Part shown: positions 1 through 4,362 of the stretch, in pieces
Layout: each line of letters starts with the position of its first letter
Position numbering within the stretch: the stretch's first letter is position 1
Assembly: GCA_030591195.1 (NCBI GenBank)
Contig: JAUVBO010000161.1
Span: 1 to 6,613 of the forward strand
Source: Pseudomonadota bacterium
GTDB lineage: Bacteria; Myxococcota; Polyangia; GCA-2747355; JACKDQ01
DNA: 6,613 nucleotides
Direction of reading: 5' to 3'
Made by a program: the position numbers and the translations under genes
The notes under the pieces: model-generated
Databases searched by the model: none
The model's input: the letters and a program-made list of their open reading frames with translations, nothing else
Told to the model about the DNA's origin: nothing

Positions 1-32
1 AAAAAAGCCGCCTGAGCATCCCAGGCGGCTTT
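1..32 (-). terminator. Intrinsic terminator of the 67-aa orphan gene
   Basis: An 11-bp perfect stem pairs bases 4-14 with 22-32 around a 7-nt loop. Read on the minus strand, the GC-rich stem is followed by a run of six T residues (bases 6 to 1), the classic intrinsic terminator layout. It begins 24 bases after the stop codon of the minus-strand gene ending at 57. On the plus strand only three T residues follow the stem, so it would work less well for transcripts going right. Confidence 0.9.
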
Positions 33-56
33 CACGAGCGCATTGCTCGATTCGTC

Positions 57-260
57 TCAGCCGCCCGGACCACCCTCCGTCGTCACACTCAGCTCGAAGG
101 GATTGTCCAAGCCATTTGGCTTGCCTACGGGCTGGGTTTCGACCGGAAGGAGGCCAGTAGTCCATCCGGTGCCACGCGCGACATCGCCAGCACACATCTC
201 CGCCGCGACGCACCGTGGCGTCGTGCCTTTGATGGCGATCTCGCGCGGGGTTGTTCTCAT
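57..260 (-). CDS. Orphan small protein, 67 aa, unknown function
   Basis: I do not recognise this protein. It is hydrophilic, has no membrane segment or signal peptide, carries two cysteines (C17, C23), is rich in Thr, Gly and Pro, and ends in a Gly-rich tail (EGGPGG), so it is probably largely disordered. The ATG at 260 is preceded by a GAGGG ribosome-binding sequence about 4 bases away. The case for a real gene rests on context: a candidate promoter near 387-414, the ribosome binding site, and a very good intrinsic terminator starting 24 bases past the stop. Third codon positions are G/C-biased but less strongly than in the neighbours. A peptide precursor, with the Gly-rich end as cleavage or modification region, is one possibility, but no maturation enzyme is visible nearby. 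It could also be a small secreted or regulatory protein of narrow distribution. Confidence 0.6.
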   Translation of the reverse strand: MRTTPREIAIKGTTPRCVAAEMCAGDVARGTGWTTGLLPVETQPVGKPNGLDNPFELSVTTEGGPGG

Positions 261-288
261 CGTGCCCTCGTTCTCGCTCTTGCTCTCG

Positions 289-310
289 GCCGGCCGGCAC
301 CGCGGCCGGC
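289..310. other. GC-rich hairpin in the leader of the 67-aa gene
   Basis: A perfect 8-bp stem (GCCGGCCG at 289-296, CGGCCGGC at 303-310) closes a 6-nt loop. It lies 28 bases upstream of the ATG at 260 on the minus strand, inside the predicted leader of roughly 120 nt. No U-tract follows on either strand, so it is not an ordinary terminator. It could stabilise the transcript or act as a regulatory leader structure. Confidence 0.45.
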
Positions 311-386
311 GTTGTCAGCTCGGGGTTTGTCTGTTGATGGGTTGTACGCGGGCGATCGAACAGATCATCCCGCGCGGCAATAAGCC

Positions 387-414
387 CCTATGAACGATGC
401 CCCGGGCAAGTCAA
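387..414 (-). promoter_or_regulatory. Candidate promoter for the 67-aa gene
   Basis: On the minus strand a TTGACT -35 box (409-414) is followed after 16 bases by CATAGG (387-392). The -35 matches the housekeeping sigma consensus at five of six bases, the -10 at only three of six. Transcription would start near 380, leaving a leader of about 120 nt. Confidence 0.35.
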
Positions 415-442
415 CCCTCACCCTCTTCCTTTTCCATCCTAT

Positions 443-793
443 TCATCGCCCGCAGCAGCGCTTGTACTTGCGCCCAGAGCCACACGGGCACCGGTCGTTG
501 CGTCCCACGCCCGCCCTTCGCGCCTGGTCCGCGCCGGCCTTGACCCGCTGCCGCTGGAGGTCGACCGCGAGCGCTTCGGCAAGGTCCGCCTCCGCTACCA
601 GCCCGGCAGCGCAGAGCAGCTCGATCGTTCGTCCCCGGCGCAGCGGCGCCTGGTGGTCCGGCGGCTCGCCCTGCTCCGGCCCGTCGTCCTCGGCGTCGTC
701 AGCACGACGAGCAGCCAGGAGAGATCGAGCAGCAGCTCTGCCCTCGCGCGGCGCCTCGTCGATCCAGCTGCCAACAGATCGCGCGCCAACCAT
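443..793 (-). CDS. SEC-C motif protein, probably 5'-frameshifted
   Basis: The C-terminus (bases 449-505) carries an unmistakable SEC-C zinc-binding motif: GRNDRCPCGSGRKYKRCCG, a Cys-X-Cys followed by Cys-Cys. In SecA and many small accessory proteins this fold binds one zinc ion and often mediates protein contacts. The part before it is acidic and then helical (around LLCAAGLVAEADLAEAL), with no domain I can name. The given span uses the longest start in the SEC-C frame, ATG at 793, which has no ribosome binding site. From 793 to about 700 this frame has poor third-position G/C (many GCT and CGT codons), whereas the frame opened by the ATG at 819 has the normal bias plus a promoter and Shine-Dalgarno sequence. 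I infer that the true gene starts at 819 and that a one-base shift between about 700 and 610 separates the two halves. Function unknown. Confidence 0.7.
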   Translation of the reverse strand: MVGARSVGSWIDEAPREGRAAARSLLAARRADDAEDDGPEQGEPPDHQAPLRRGRTIELLCAAGLVAEADLAEALAVDLQRQRVKAGADQARRAGVGRNDRCPCGSGRKYKRCCGR

Positions 794-819
794 GGCGGCA
801 ACGCATCAGAGTTACTCAT
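595..819 (-). other. Probable true 5' part of the SEC-C gene, other frame
   Basis: The ATG at 819 follows AGGTGAGG, a strong Shine-Dalgarno sequence, and sits about ten bases after a predicted transcription start. Codons 1 to about 40 (819-700) are strongly G/C-ending (for example CTG CTG CTC GAT CTC TCC TGG CTG CTC GTC GTG CTG) and encode a plausible amphipathic and hydrophobic helix (LLLDLSWLLVVL). Beyond about codon 45 the frame becomes Arg/Thr-rich and stops at 595 without reaching the SEC-C motif. Joining it to the SEC-C frame needs a -1 shift (equivalent to one extra base here). No slippery heptamer is visible, so I favour a mutation or a sequencing/assembly indel over programmed frameshifting. 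Confidence 0.5.
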
Positions 820-863
820 CTCCTCACCTGGAACAATGGTATCGTCCGCTGACGCGACTTCAA
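820..863 (-). promoter_or_regulatory. Promoter and ribosome binding site for the SEC-C gene
   Basis: On the minus strand TTGAAG (858-863) and TACCAT (836-841) are separated by 16 bases; each matches the housekeeping consensus at four of six positions. The expected start near 829 gives a leader of only about ten bases, almost all Shine-Dalgarno (AGGTGAGG), leading into the ATG at 819. This is the main support for translation starting at 819 rather than 793. Confidence 0.45.
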
Positions 864-925
864 CGGGGAGCCGTCAATCTCCGTGCTCCACCGACCGGAC
901 TTGCTCTTCTTCTGTGAGATCAGCC

Positions 926-1438
926 ATGCGCGTATCGCTCGTCGTGACCTTCACTGGACCTGATCGCCCCGGGATCGTCGAGACCCTGGCCAAGACGGTG
1001 ACCTTGCACCAGGGCAACTGGGAGGAGAGCCGGATGGCTCACCTCGCCGGACGCTTCGCCGGGCTGTTCCGGATCAGGGTCGACGAGGCGACGGCCGACG
1101 GCCTGGTGGCAGCCCTGCAAGCCCTCGACGAGCTGACGGTGACCGTCGACCGCGGCGTCGAGGACGACGAGCGCCCGTGTGTCCTGCAGCTCGAGGTCAC
1201 CGGCGCCGATCACCCGGGCATCGTCCACAAGGTGACCCAGGTGCTGACCCAGCACCAGCTGAACATCAGCACTCTCGATACCGAGACCCGAGACGCGCCG
1301 ATGTCGGGCAATCTGCTGTTCGTCGCCCGGGCGACACTCCAGGGCCCCGGCGACGTCGACCTCGACCAGCTGCAGGCCGCCCTCGAGCAGCTCGCGGACG
1401 ATCTAGTCGTCGACGTCTCGCTGGAGGAGCCCTCGTAG
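926..1438 (+). CDS. Double-ACT-domain protein, GcvR-type
   Basis: This 170-aa protein consists of two ACT domains in tandem (about residues 1-76 and 84-165). Each opens with the ACT signature: TGPDRPGIV at 10-18 and TGADHPGIV at 92-100, both followed by a helix and then a strand region. This arrangement and length fit the GcvR family (glycine cleavage system regulator-like), in which ACT pairs bind small ligands, usually amino acids, and act through partner proteins; there is no DNA-binding or catalytic domain. No glycine-cleavage gene is in the window, so the ligand and partner are unknown. I chose the ATG at 926 because the first ACT strand starts immediately after it and a GAGA lies about 7 bases upstream; the frame stays open further left, but that part is antisense to the SEC-C gene and has no ACT character. 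It is divergent from the SEC-C gene and converges on arsM. Confidence 0.85.
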   Translation: MRVSLVVTFTGPDRPGIVETLAKTVTLHQGNWEESRMAHLAGRFAGLFRIRVDEATADGLVAALQALDELTVTVDRGVEDDERPCVLQLEVTGADHPGIVHKVTQVLTQHQLNISTLDTETRDAPMSGNLLFVARATLQGPGDVDLDQLQAALEQLADDLVVDVSLEEPS

Positions 1439-1447
1439 CTCAGGGCT
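1428..1447. other. Hairpin across two convergent stop codons
   Basis: AGCCCT at 1428-1433 pairs with AGGGCT at 1442-1447 around an 8-nt loop that contains both stop codons: TAG of the ACT gene and TGA of arsM. The stem lacks a U-tract on either strand. With one base between the two stops it is the only structure available to separate the convergent transcripts, but it is weak. Confidence 0.3.
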
Positions 1448-2333
1448 TGCGCGCGTAGACCTTGATGCTGGAGACCTTGCCGGTCAGGTCCGCCGCGGCC
1501 TTTTCGACCAGCCCGCGCGTCTCGGCGATCAGCCCGCCGGACATCGCCGTGCCACAGCAACCGCCACTGCTGCCGCAGCAGCCGCCCTCGAGCTCGTCGG
1601 CGGCCAGCGCCGCCAGCTGGCTCTCGTCGTAGACCAGCCGGTCACGCACCGCGACGTCCACCAGGCCGGCGTCACGCAGGCCCTGCAGGTAGTCTGCCTC
1701 GCTGATCGCGCCGGCCACGCACGAGTTGTAGAGCGCGGCGTCCTGGCGGACCCAGTCGGGCAGATCCTCGGCGACCACATCCGAGACGAGCATTCGCCCC
1801 CCGGGCTTGAGCACCCGCGCGATCTCGGCGAAGACACGCGGCTTCTCGGGCGAGAGGTTGATCACGCAGTTGGACAGCACCCAGTCGACCGAGGCGTCGT
1901 CCACCGGCAGCTGCTCGATCAGCCCCTTGCGAACCTCGACGTGGTCCACGCCCGCCTCGGCGATGTTGTGGCGGGCCCGGTCGATCATCTCGTCGGTCAT
2001 GTCGATGCCGATCACCCGGCCTGTCGGGCCGACCTTCTCGGCGGCGAGCAGGACGTCGATGCCGGCGCCCGAGCCGAGATCGACCACCACCTCGCCCTCG
2101 GCGAGCTCGCCGTGAGCCAGCGGGTTGCCGCAACCGAAAGAGTTCTGCACCGCGTCGGCGGGTAGGATCGACAGCTGATCGGCGCTGTAGCCGGCGAGCT
2201 GGGCCGCGACGCCCTTCTGCGCGATCACCCCCCCTGAGAGCGGTGCCGGAGCGATCACCGCCCGGGCGTAGGCCTCCGAGACGTTCTTGCGGATCGCGTC
2301 GGCCGATTCGGTGTGCTTGTTGGTGTCGCTCAT
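1440..2333 (-). CDS. arsM: Arsenite S-adenosylmethionine methyltransferase
   Basis: ArsM transfers methyl groups from S-adenosylmethionine to trivalent arsenic, giving mono-, di- and trimethylated products, the last volatile. The 297-aa protein has the SAM-binding glycine loop VDLGSGAGID at 84-93, an acidic motif II (GIDMTDEM, 109-116) and motif VLKPGGR (174-180). The three cysteines that bind As(III) in this family are present in their usual contexts: SFGCGNP (C68), SNCVINL (C156) and YNSCVAG (C205). Near the C-terminus is an additional double pair, CCGSSGGCCG (C252, C253, C259, C260), probably extra metalloid or metal ligands. The start at 2333 overlaps the arsR stop as ATGA, indicating translational coupling; the open frame further upstream belongs to arsR in another frame. 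Expression should follow ArsR control. No efflux pump or arsenate reductase gene is in view, so methylation is the only detoxification step visible here. Confidence 0.96.
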   Translation of the reverse strand: MSDTNKHTESADAIRKNVSEAYARAVIAPAPLSGGVIAQKGVAAQLAGYSADQLSILPADAVQNSFGCGNPLAHGELAEGEVVVDLGSGAGIDVLLAAEKVGPTGRVIGIDMTDEMIDRARHNIAEAGVDHVEVRKGLIEQLPVDDASVDWVLSNCVINLSPEKPRVFAEIARVLKPGGRMLVSDVVAEDLPDWVRQDAALYNSCVAGAISEADYLQGLRDAGLVDVAVRDRLVYDESQLAALAADELEGGCCGSSGGCCGTAMSGGLIAETRGLVEKAAADLTGKVSSIKVYARKP

Positions 2334-2743
2334 TTGCTGGGGCCTTTCTCCTGATCTCCGTCGGGCACGGCGCAGGCCGACCCGGGTGGACAACATGCCT
2401 CGATGGCATCGGCCAGCCCGCGCAAGGTCTTGACCAGCTGATCGGCGCGGACCACGTAGTAAACGTGCTTGCCCCGCCGCTCGGCGGCGAGCACCCCCGC
2501 GTCGCGCAGCTGGGCCAGGTGGCGCGAGACGACCGAGATATCGATCGGGCAACAGTCGGCGACCTCGCCGACGCTCCGCGCCTCGCCGCCGCAGCCGAGC
2601 AGCTCGGCCAGCAGCGAGGCACGGGTCGGATCGCACAGGGCCTTGAACAGCTTGGTCGGCAGCTGGTCAGTCAGATCGACCCCGCAGCAGCTCGCTGACG
2701 GCTTGGACCTCGCTCTGGGTTCTGTTTTGCTCATTTGTGTCAC
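2330..2743 (-). CDS. arsR: ArsR-family arsenic-responsive repressor
   Basis: This ArsR/SmtB-type winged-helix repressor (137 aa) should leave its operator when As(III) or an organoarsenical binds. The fold is clear: LFKALCDPTRASLLAELL (32-49), the recognition helix region DISVVSRHLAQLRDAGVL (68-85) and the wing ERRGKHVYY (88-96). The cysteines are remarkable: nine in total, including vicinal pairs at C19-C20, C64-C65 (just before the recognition helix, the site region used by classical ArsR) and C117-C118 with C124 near the C-terminus. The longest start is GTG at 2743; ATG at 2734, three codons later, is an equally good candidate and neither has a clear Shine-Dalgarno sequence. Both lie within or beside an inverted repeat that also covers the transcription start, so the mRNA is nearly leaderless. 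The gene is first in the arsR-arsM operon, joined by ATGA. Confidence 0.93.
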   Translation of the reverse strand: MTQMSKTEPRARSKPSASCCGVDLTDQLPTKLFKALCDPTRASLLAELLGCGGEARSVGEVADCCPIDISVVSRHLAQLRDAGVLAAERRGKHVYYVVRADQLVKTLRGLADAIEACCPPGSACAVPDGDQEKGPSK

Positions 2744-2754
2744 CGTGCAAATGA
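2731..2754. promoter_or_regulatory. Probable ArsR operator, inverted repeat
   Basis: TCATTTG (2731-2737) and CAAATGA (2748-2754) form a perfect 7-bp inverted repeat with a 10-base spacer. It spans the expected transcription start near 2749 and both possible arsR start codons. A dimeric ArsR bound here would block the promoter. The AT-rich half sites stand out from the GC-rich surroundings. The assignment to ArsR rests on location and symmetry. Confidence 0.6.
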
Positions 2755-2755
2755 C

Positions 2756-2783
2756 AGCTTAGCGGGCCTCCCGCCGGTGTCAA
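2756..2783 (-). promoter_or_regulatory. Promoter of the arsRM operon
   Basis: On the minus strand a perfect TTGACA -35 box (2778-2783) is followed after 16 bases by TAAGCT (2756-2761) as -10. The weak -10 with a perfect -35 suits a regulated promoter. The start would fall near 2749, only 6 to 15 bases before the arsR start codon and inside the inverted repeat. Confidence 0.6.
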
Positions 2784-2979
2784 CCCGGCACGGCATCTTT
2801 TCGCGATGTAACGGCGGGGCGGTCCGCCGAGACGCTCACAGTGACCATTGACCAGCGACACCTCGACGGCGTCCAGCTGCTCTCTGGCCTGTCCTACCAG
2901 CTTCGGCTCTTCGGCAGCTGAGCGACGCTCGGTGGCCGCGGCGCCAACGCTGATCCTCGCAGACTGGGGTTCCCGGCGC

Positions 2980-2985
2980 TATAAT
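2980..2985 (+). promoter_or_regulatory. -10 box of the miniprotein/sigma operon
   Basis: A perfect TATAAT lies 28 bases before the ATG at 3014, predicting a start near 2992 and a short leader containing the GGGGAG ribosome binding site (3002-3007). At the 17-base spacing the -35 position reads TCGCAG, a poor match, so the promoter may need an activator or another sigma factor, possibly the one encoded in the operon. Confidence 0.5.
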
Positions 2986-3013
2986 GCCCGCCGACCGACC
3001 TGGGGAGCGACGC

Positions 3014-3160
3014 ATGACCATCTACATCCTCGGCGCGTTCATGAGCTGGCTCAGCCGGCTGTTCGGCGGTCAGCCGCTGACCAGCGCGGTCTGTCAGAGC
3101 TGCCACCACCACTTCACCTTCGACTTCACCACCGGCGAGTTCAACCAGGTCGCCGAATGA
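3014..3160 (+). CDS. 48-aa CxxC-HHH miniprotein leading the sigma operon
   Basis: I do not recognise this protein. Its N-terminal half (residues 1-19, with ILGAFMSWLSRLFGG) is hydrophobic to amphipathic and could lie on a membrane or against another protein. The second half has C27-Q-S-C30-H-H-H, a compact Cys-X2-Cys plus histidine cluster able to hold a zinc or other metal ion or act as a thiol switch, followed by aromatic residues (FTFDF, 34-38). Translation support is strong: GGGGAG at 3002-3007, six bases from the ATG, a consensus -10 upstream, and third positions that are almost all G or C. The stop overlaps the sigma-factor ATG (ATGA), so the two are translationally coupled. The position suggests a role in sensing or in controlling the sigma/anti-sigma pair, but that is inference; it may equally be a leader that sets sigma-factor translation. 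M10 (3041) is a second, less likely start. Confidence 0.72.
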   Translation: MTIYILGAFMSWLSRLFGGQPLTSAVCQSCHHHFTFDFTTGEFNQVAE

Positions 3161-3786
3161 GCGACGATCCGGCGTCGGCCGCAGGCGCGGAGGCCGCGCT
3201 GCTCGCGCGGCTCAGCACTGGCGACGAGGCGGCCTTCAGCGAGCTGGTCGACCGCTACCACCAGCCGCTGGTCCGGCTGGCGCTGGCCTTCGTCGGCGAT
3301 CGCTCGGTGGCTGAGGAGGTGGTCCAGGACAGCTGGATCGGCGTGCTCAAGGGCCTAGCCAAGTTCGAGGGCCGCTCGTCGCTCAAAACCTGGATCTTCC
3401 GCATCCTGACCAATCGGGCCAAGACCCGGGGCGCGCGCGAGGCCCGCACGGTGAGCTTCTCGGCCCTCGGCCAGGACGATGACGATCCCGCGGTGGATCC
3501 CGATCGGTTCACCCGGCGGGGCAGCTGGTCCGACCCGCCGCGGCCGCTGCACCCCGAGAAGCAGGTGCTCGACCGGGAGATGGTCGCCTGCGCCCAGGAG
3601 GAGATCGACCGGCTGCCGCCGAACCAGCGGACGGTGATCACCCTGCGCGACGTCGAAGGACTGGAATCGGCGCAGATCTGTAACATTCTCGAGATCAGCG
3701 AGACAAACCAGCGAGTGCTGCTGCACCGCGCGCGCTCGAAGGTACGTCGCGCGCTCGAGCAGCGCTTCGCCAACGGCCGTGAGTAG
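3157..3786 (+). CDS. ECF (sigma-70 family group 4) sigma factor
   Basis: This 209-aa protein directs RNA polymerase to a dedicated set of stress or envelope promoters. Region 2 spans about 25-92, including the core-binding and -10-recognition segments (FSELVDRYHQPLVRLA, AEEVVQDSWIGVL, SSLKTWIFRILTNRAK). A long, acidic then Arg-rich linker (about 93-138, with four consecutive Asp) leads to region 4 at 140-204 (EIDRLPPNQRTVITLRDVEG, then the helix-turn-helix ending in VLLHRARSKVRRAL). Region 3 is absent, as expected for the ECF group. ATG at 3157 overlaps the stop of the 48-aa gene and is the natural N-terminus; the frame stays open further left to 2848, but that stretch overlaps the miniprotein gene in another frame and shows no sigma homology. 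The anti-sigma gene follows immediately. The cognate promoters cannot be deduced here; autoregulation from the promoter near 2980 is plausible. Confidence 0.93.
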   Translation: MSDDPASAAGAEAALLARLSTGDEAAFSELVDRYHQPLVRLALAFVGDRSVAEEVVQDSWIGVLKGLAKFEGRSSLKTWIFRILTNRAKTRGAREARTVSFSALGQDDDDPAVDPDRFTRRGSWSDPPRPLHPEKQVLDREMVACAQEEIDRLPPNQRTVITLRDVEGLESAQICNILEISETNQRVLLHRARSKVRRALEQRFANGRE

Positions 3787-3794
3787 TGTCGCCG

Positions 3795-4049
3795 ATGTTG
3801 ACCTGCAAACAGTTGACCGAGCTCGTGACCGCTTACCTCGAGCGAGAGCTCTCGTGGTGGGACCGGCTGCGCTTCCACCTCCACGTCGGGATGTGCCGCC
3901 ACTGCCGCGAGTACCTGCGGCAGATGCGACGCACGGTCAAGGTCGTCGGCCACCTCCCCACCGAGCCGATCCCCGACGATGTCCGCGACGAGCTGATGCA
4001 GCGCTTCCGCCAGTGGAAGGGCTCCAAGTCGCCGGGCTCCGAGTCGTAG
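3795..4049 (+). CDS. Soluble zf-HC2 (ZAS) anti-sigma factor
   Basis: This small protein (84 aa) should bind and silence the sigma factor encoded just before it. It starts MLTCKQLTELVTAYLERELS and carries the zinc-binding anti-sigma signature: C4, then H30-X3-C34-X2-C37 (HVGMCRHC), followed by a basic helix (EYLRQMRRTVKVV). In this family the conserved Cys, His and Cys-X2-Cys residues bind zinc and can act as a thiol redox switch. There is no transmembrane segment, so it acts in the cytosol, unlike membrane-bound anti-sigma factors; the sensed signal is more likely redox or metal status than an envelope event. I chose ATG at 3795 because family members begin just before the first Cys. GTG at 3786 (three extra residues) overlaps the sigma stop by one base and is the alternative. 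Neither has a strong ribosome binding site, which fits translational coupling. Confidence 0.85.
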   Translation: MLTCKQLTELVTAYLERELSWWDRLRFHLHVGMCRHCREYLRQMRRTVKVVGHLPTEPIPDDVRDELMQRFRQWKGSKSPGSES

Positions 4050-4055
4050 CCGCTG

Positions 4056-4097
4056 CTAGGTGACGACGACTAGGTGACGACGACTAGGTGACGACGA
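4056..4097. repeat. Three perfect tandem copies of a 14-bp unit
   Basis: CTAGGTGACGACGA is repeated three times without mismatch (4056-4069, 4070-4083, 4084-4097). The last copy is the 3' end of the S4-domain gene: its stop codon and final codons read through it on the minus strand. The other two fill the gap to the anti-sigma gene. Because CTAG is palindromic and 14 is not a multiple of three, the array places a TAG in all three frames of both strands. Confidence 0.97.
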
Positions 4098-4302
4098 TCC
4101 GGGCCTTGGGCTCGACAGCGACCTCCACCACGTCCCCCTGCCGGATCTTCTTGCCCCGCTGGGTCGCCGGCTCACCGTTGACTGTCACCAGCCCCTCGAG
4201 GATCAGGCGCTTGGCCTGGCCGCCCGAGTTGGTCAGGCCGGCGAGCTTGATCAGCGCGTCGAGCTTGATGAACTCGCGGGTCAGCTCGATGGTGGTCTCC
4301 AA
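4084..4302 (-). CDS. S4-domain RNA-binding protein, YaaA/YbcJ-like
   Basis: A small single-domain protein (72 aa) of the S4 RNA-binding fold, in the YaaA (Bacillus)/YbcJ (E. coli) group thought to bind structured RNA such as rRNA. The S4 signature is intact: [20 protein letters not shown], then [31 protein letters not shown], covering nearly the whole chain; length and order match the family. Start choice: TTG at 4302 has AGGAG 8 bases upstream; the longer GTG at 4311 has AGAGGA directly touching it, too close to work well. The last codons and stop lie in the first copy (in its own direction) of the 14-bp tandem repeat. It lies 58 bases downstream of the secreted-protein gene on the same strand and could be co-transcribed with it, but no functional link is evident. 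It converges on the anti-sigma gene. Confidence 0.9.
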   Translation of the reverse strand: METTIELTREFIKLDALIKLAGLTNSGGQAKRLILEGLVTVNGEPATQRGKKIRQGDVVEVAVEPKARIVVT

Positions 4303-4334
4303 TGGCAGCACTCCTCTTTGGTCGAGCGTACACC

Positions 4335-4362
4335 ATCAACCCCACCAGCGGACCGGTGGGTT
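4335..4362 (-). other. Weak hairpin after the 228-aa secreted-protein gene
   Basis: CCCACC and GGTGGG pair around an 8-base loop, extended by AA/TT pairs after a single-base bulge, directly at the stop codon of the gene ending at 4361. No T-run follows on the minus strand. It could attenuate read-through into the S4 gene, but it is not a convincing terminator. Confidence 0.25.

Noticed and set aside
390..917. Plus-strand open frame of 175 codons
   Set aside because: Antisense to the SEC-C gene, Arg/Ser/Ala-rich composition typical of shadow frames in GC-rich DNA, no domain.
653..925. Upstream in-frame extension of the ACT-domain gene
   Set aside because: The ACT fold begins right after the ATG at 926; the extension is Ser/Arg-rich and antisense to the SEC-C gene.
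1672..2622. Minus-strand open frame of 316 codons overlapping arsR and arsM
   Set aside because: Extremely Arg/Gly-rich and out of frame with two well-identified genes on the same strand.
2334..2636. Upstream extension of arsM
   Set aside because: It lies inside arsR in another frame; the ATGA junction and family length fix the start at 2333.
2812..2829. CGGCGG/CCGCCG hairpin between arsR and the sigma operon
   Set aside because: A 6-bp stem is expected by chance in DNA this GC-rich, no U-tract follows and no gene ends here.
2848..3156. Upstream extension of the ECF sigma factor
   Set aside because: Overlaps the 48-aa gene in another frame, contains the promoter, and has no sigma-factor similarity.
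3355..3726. Minus-strand frame of 123 codons within the sigma factor
   Set aside because: Antisense shadow of a conserved sigma-factor gene, without start signals or domain.
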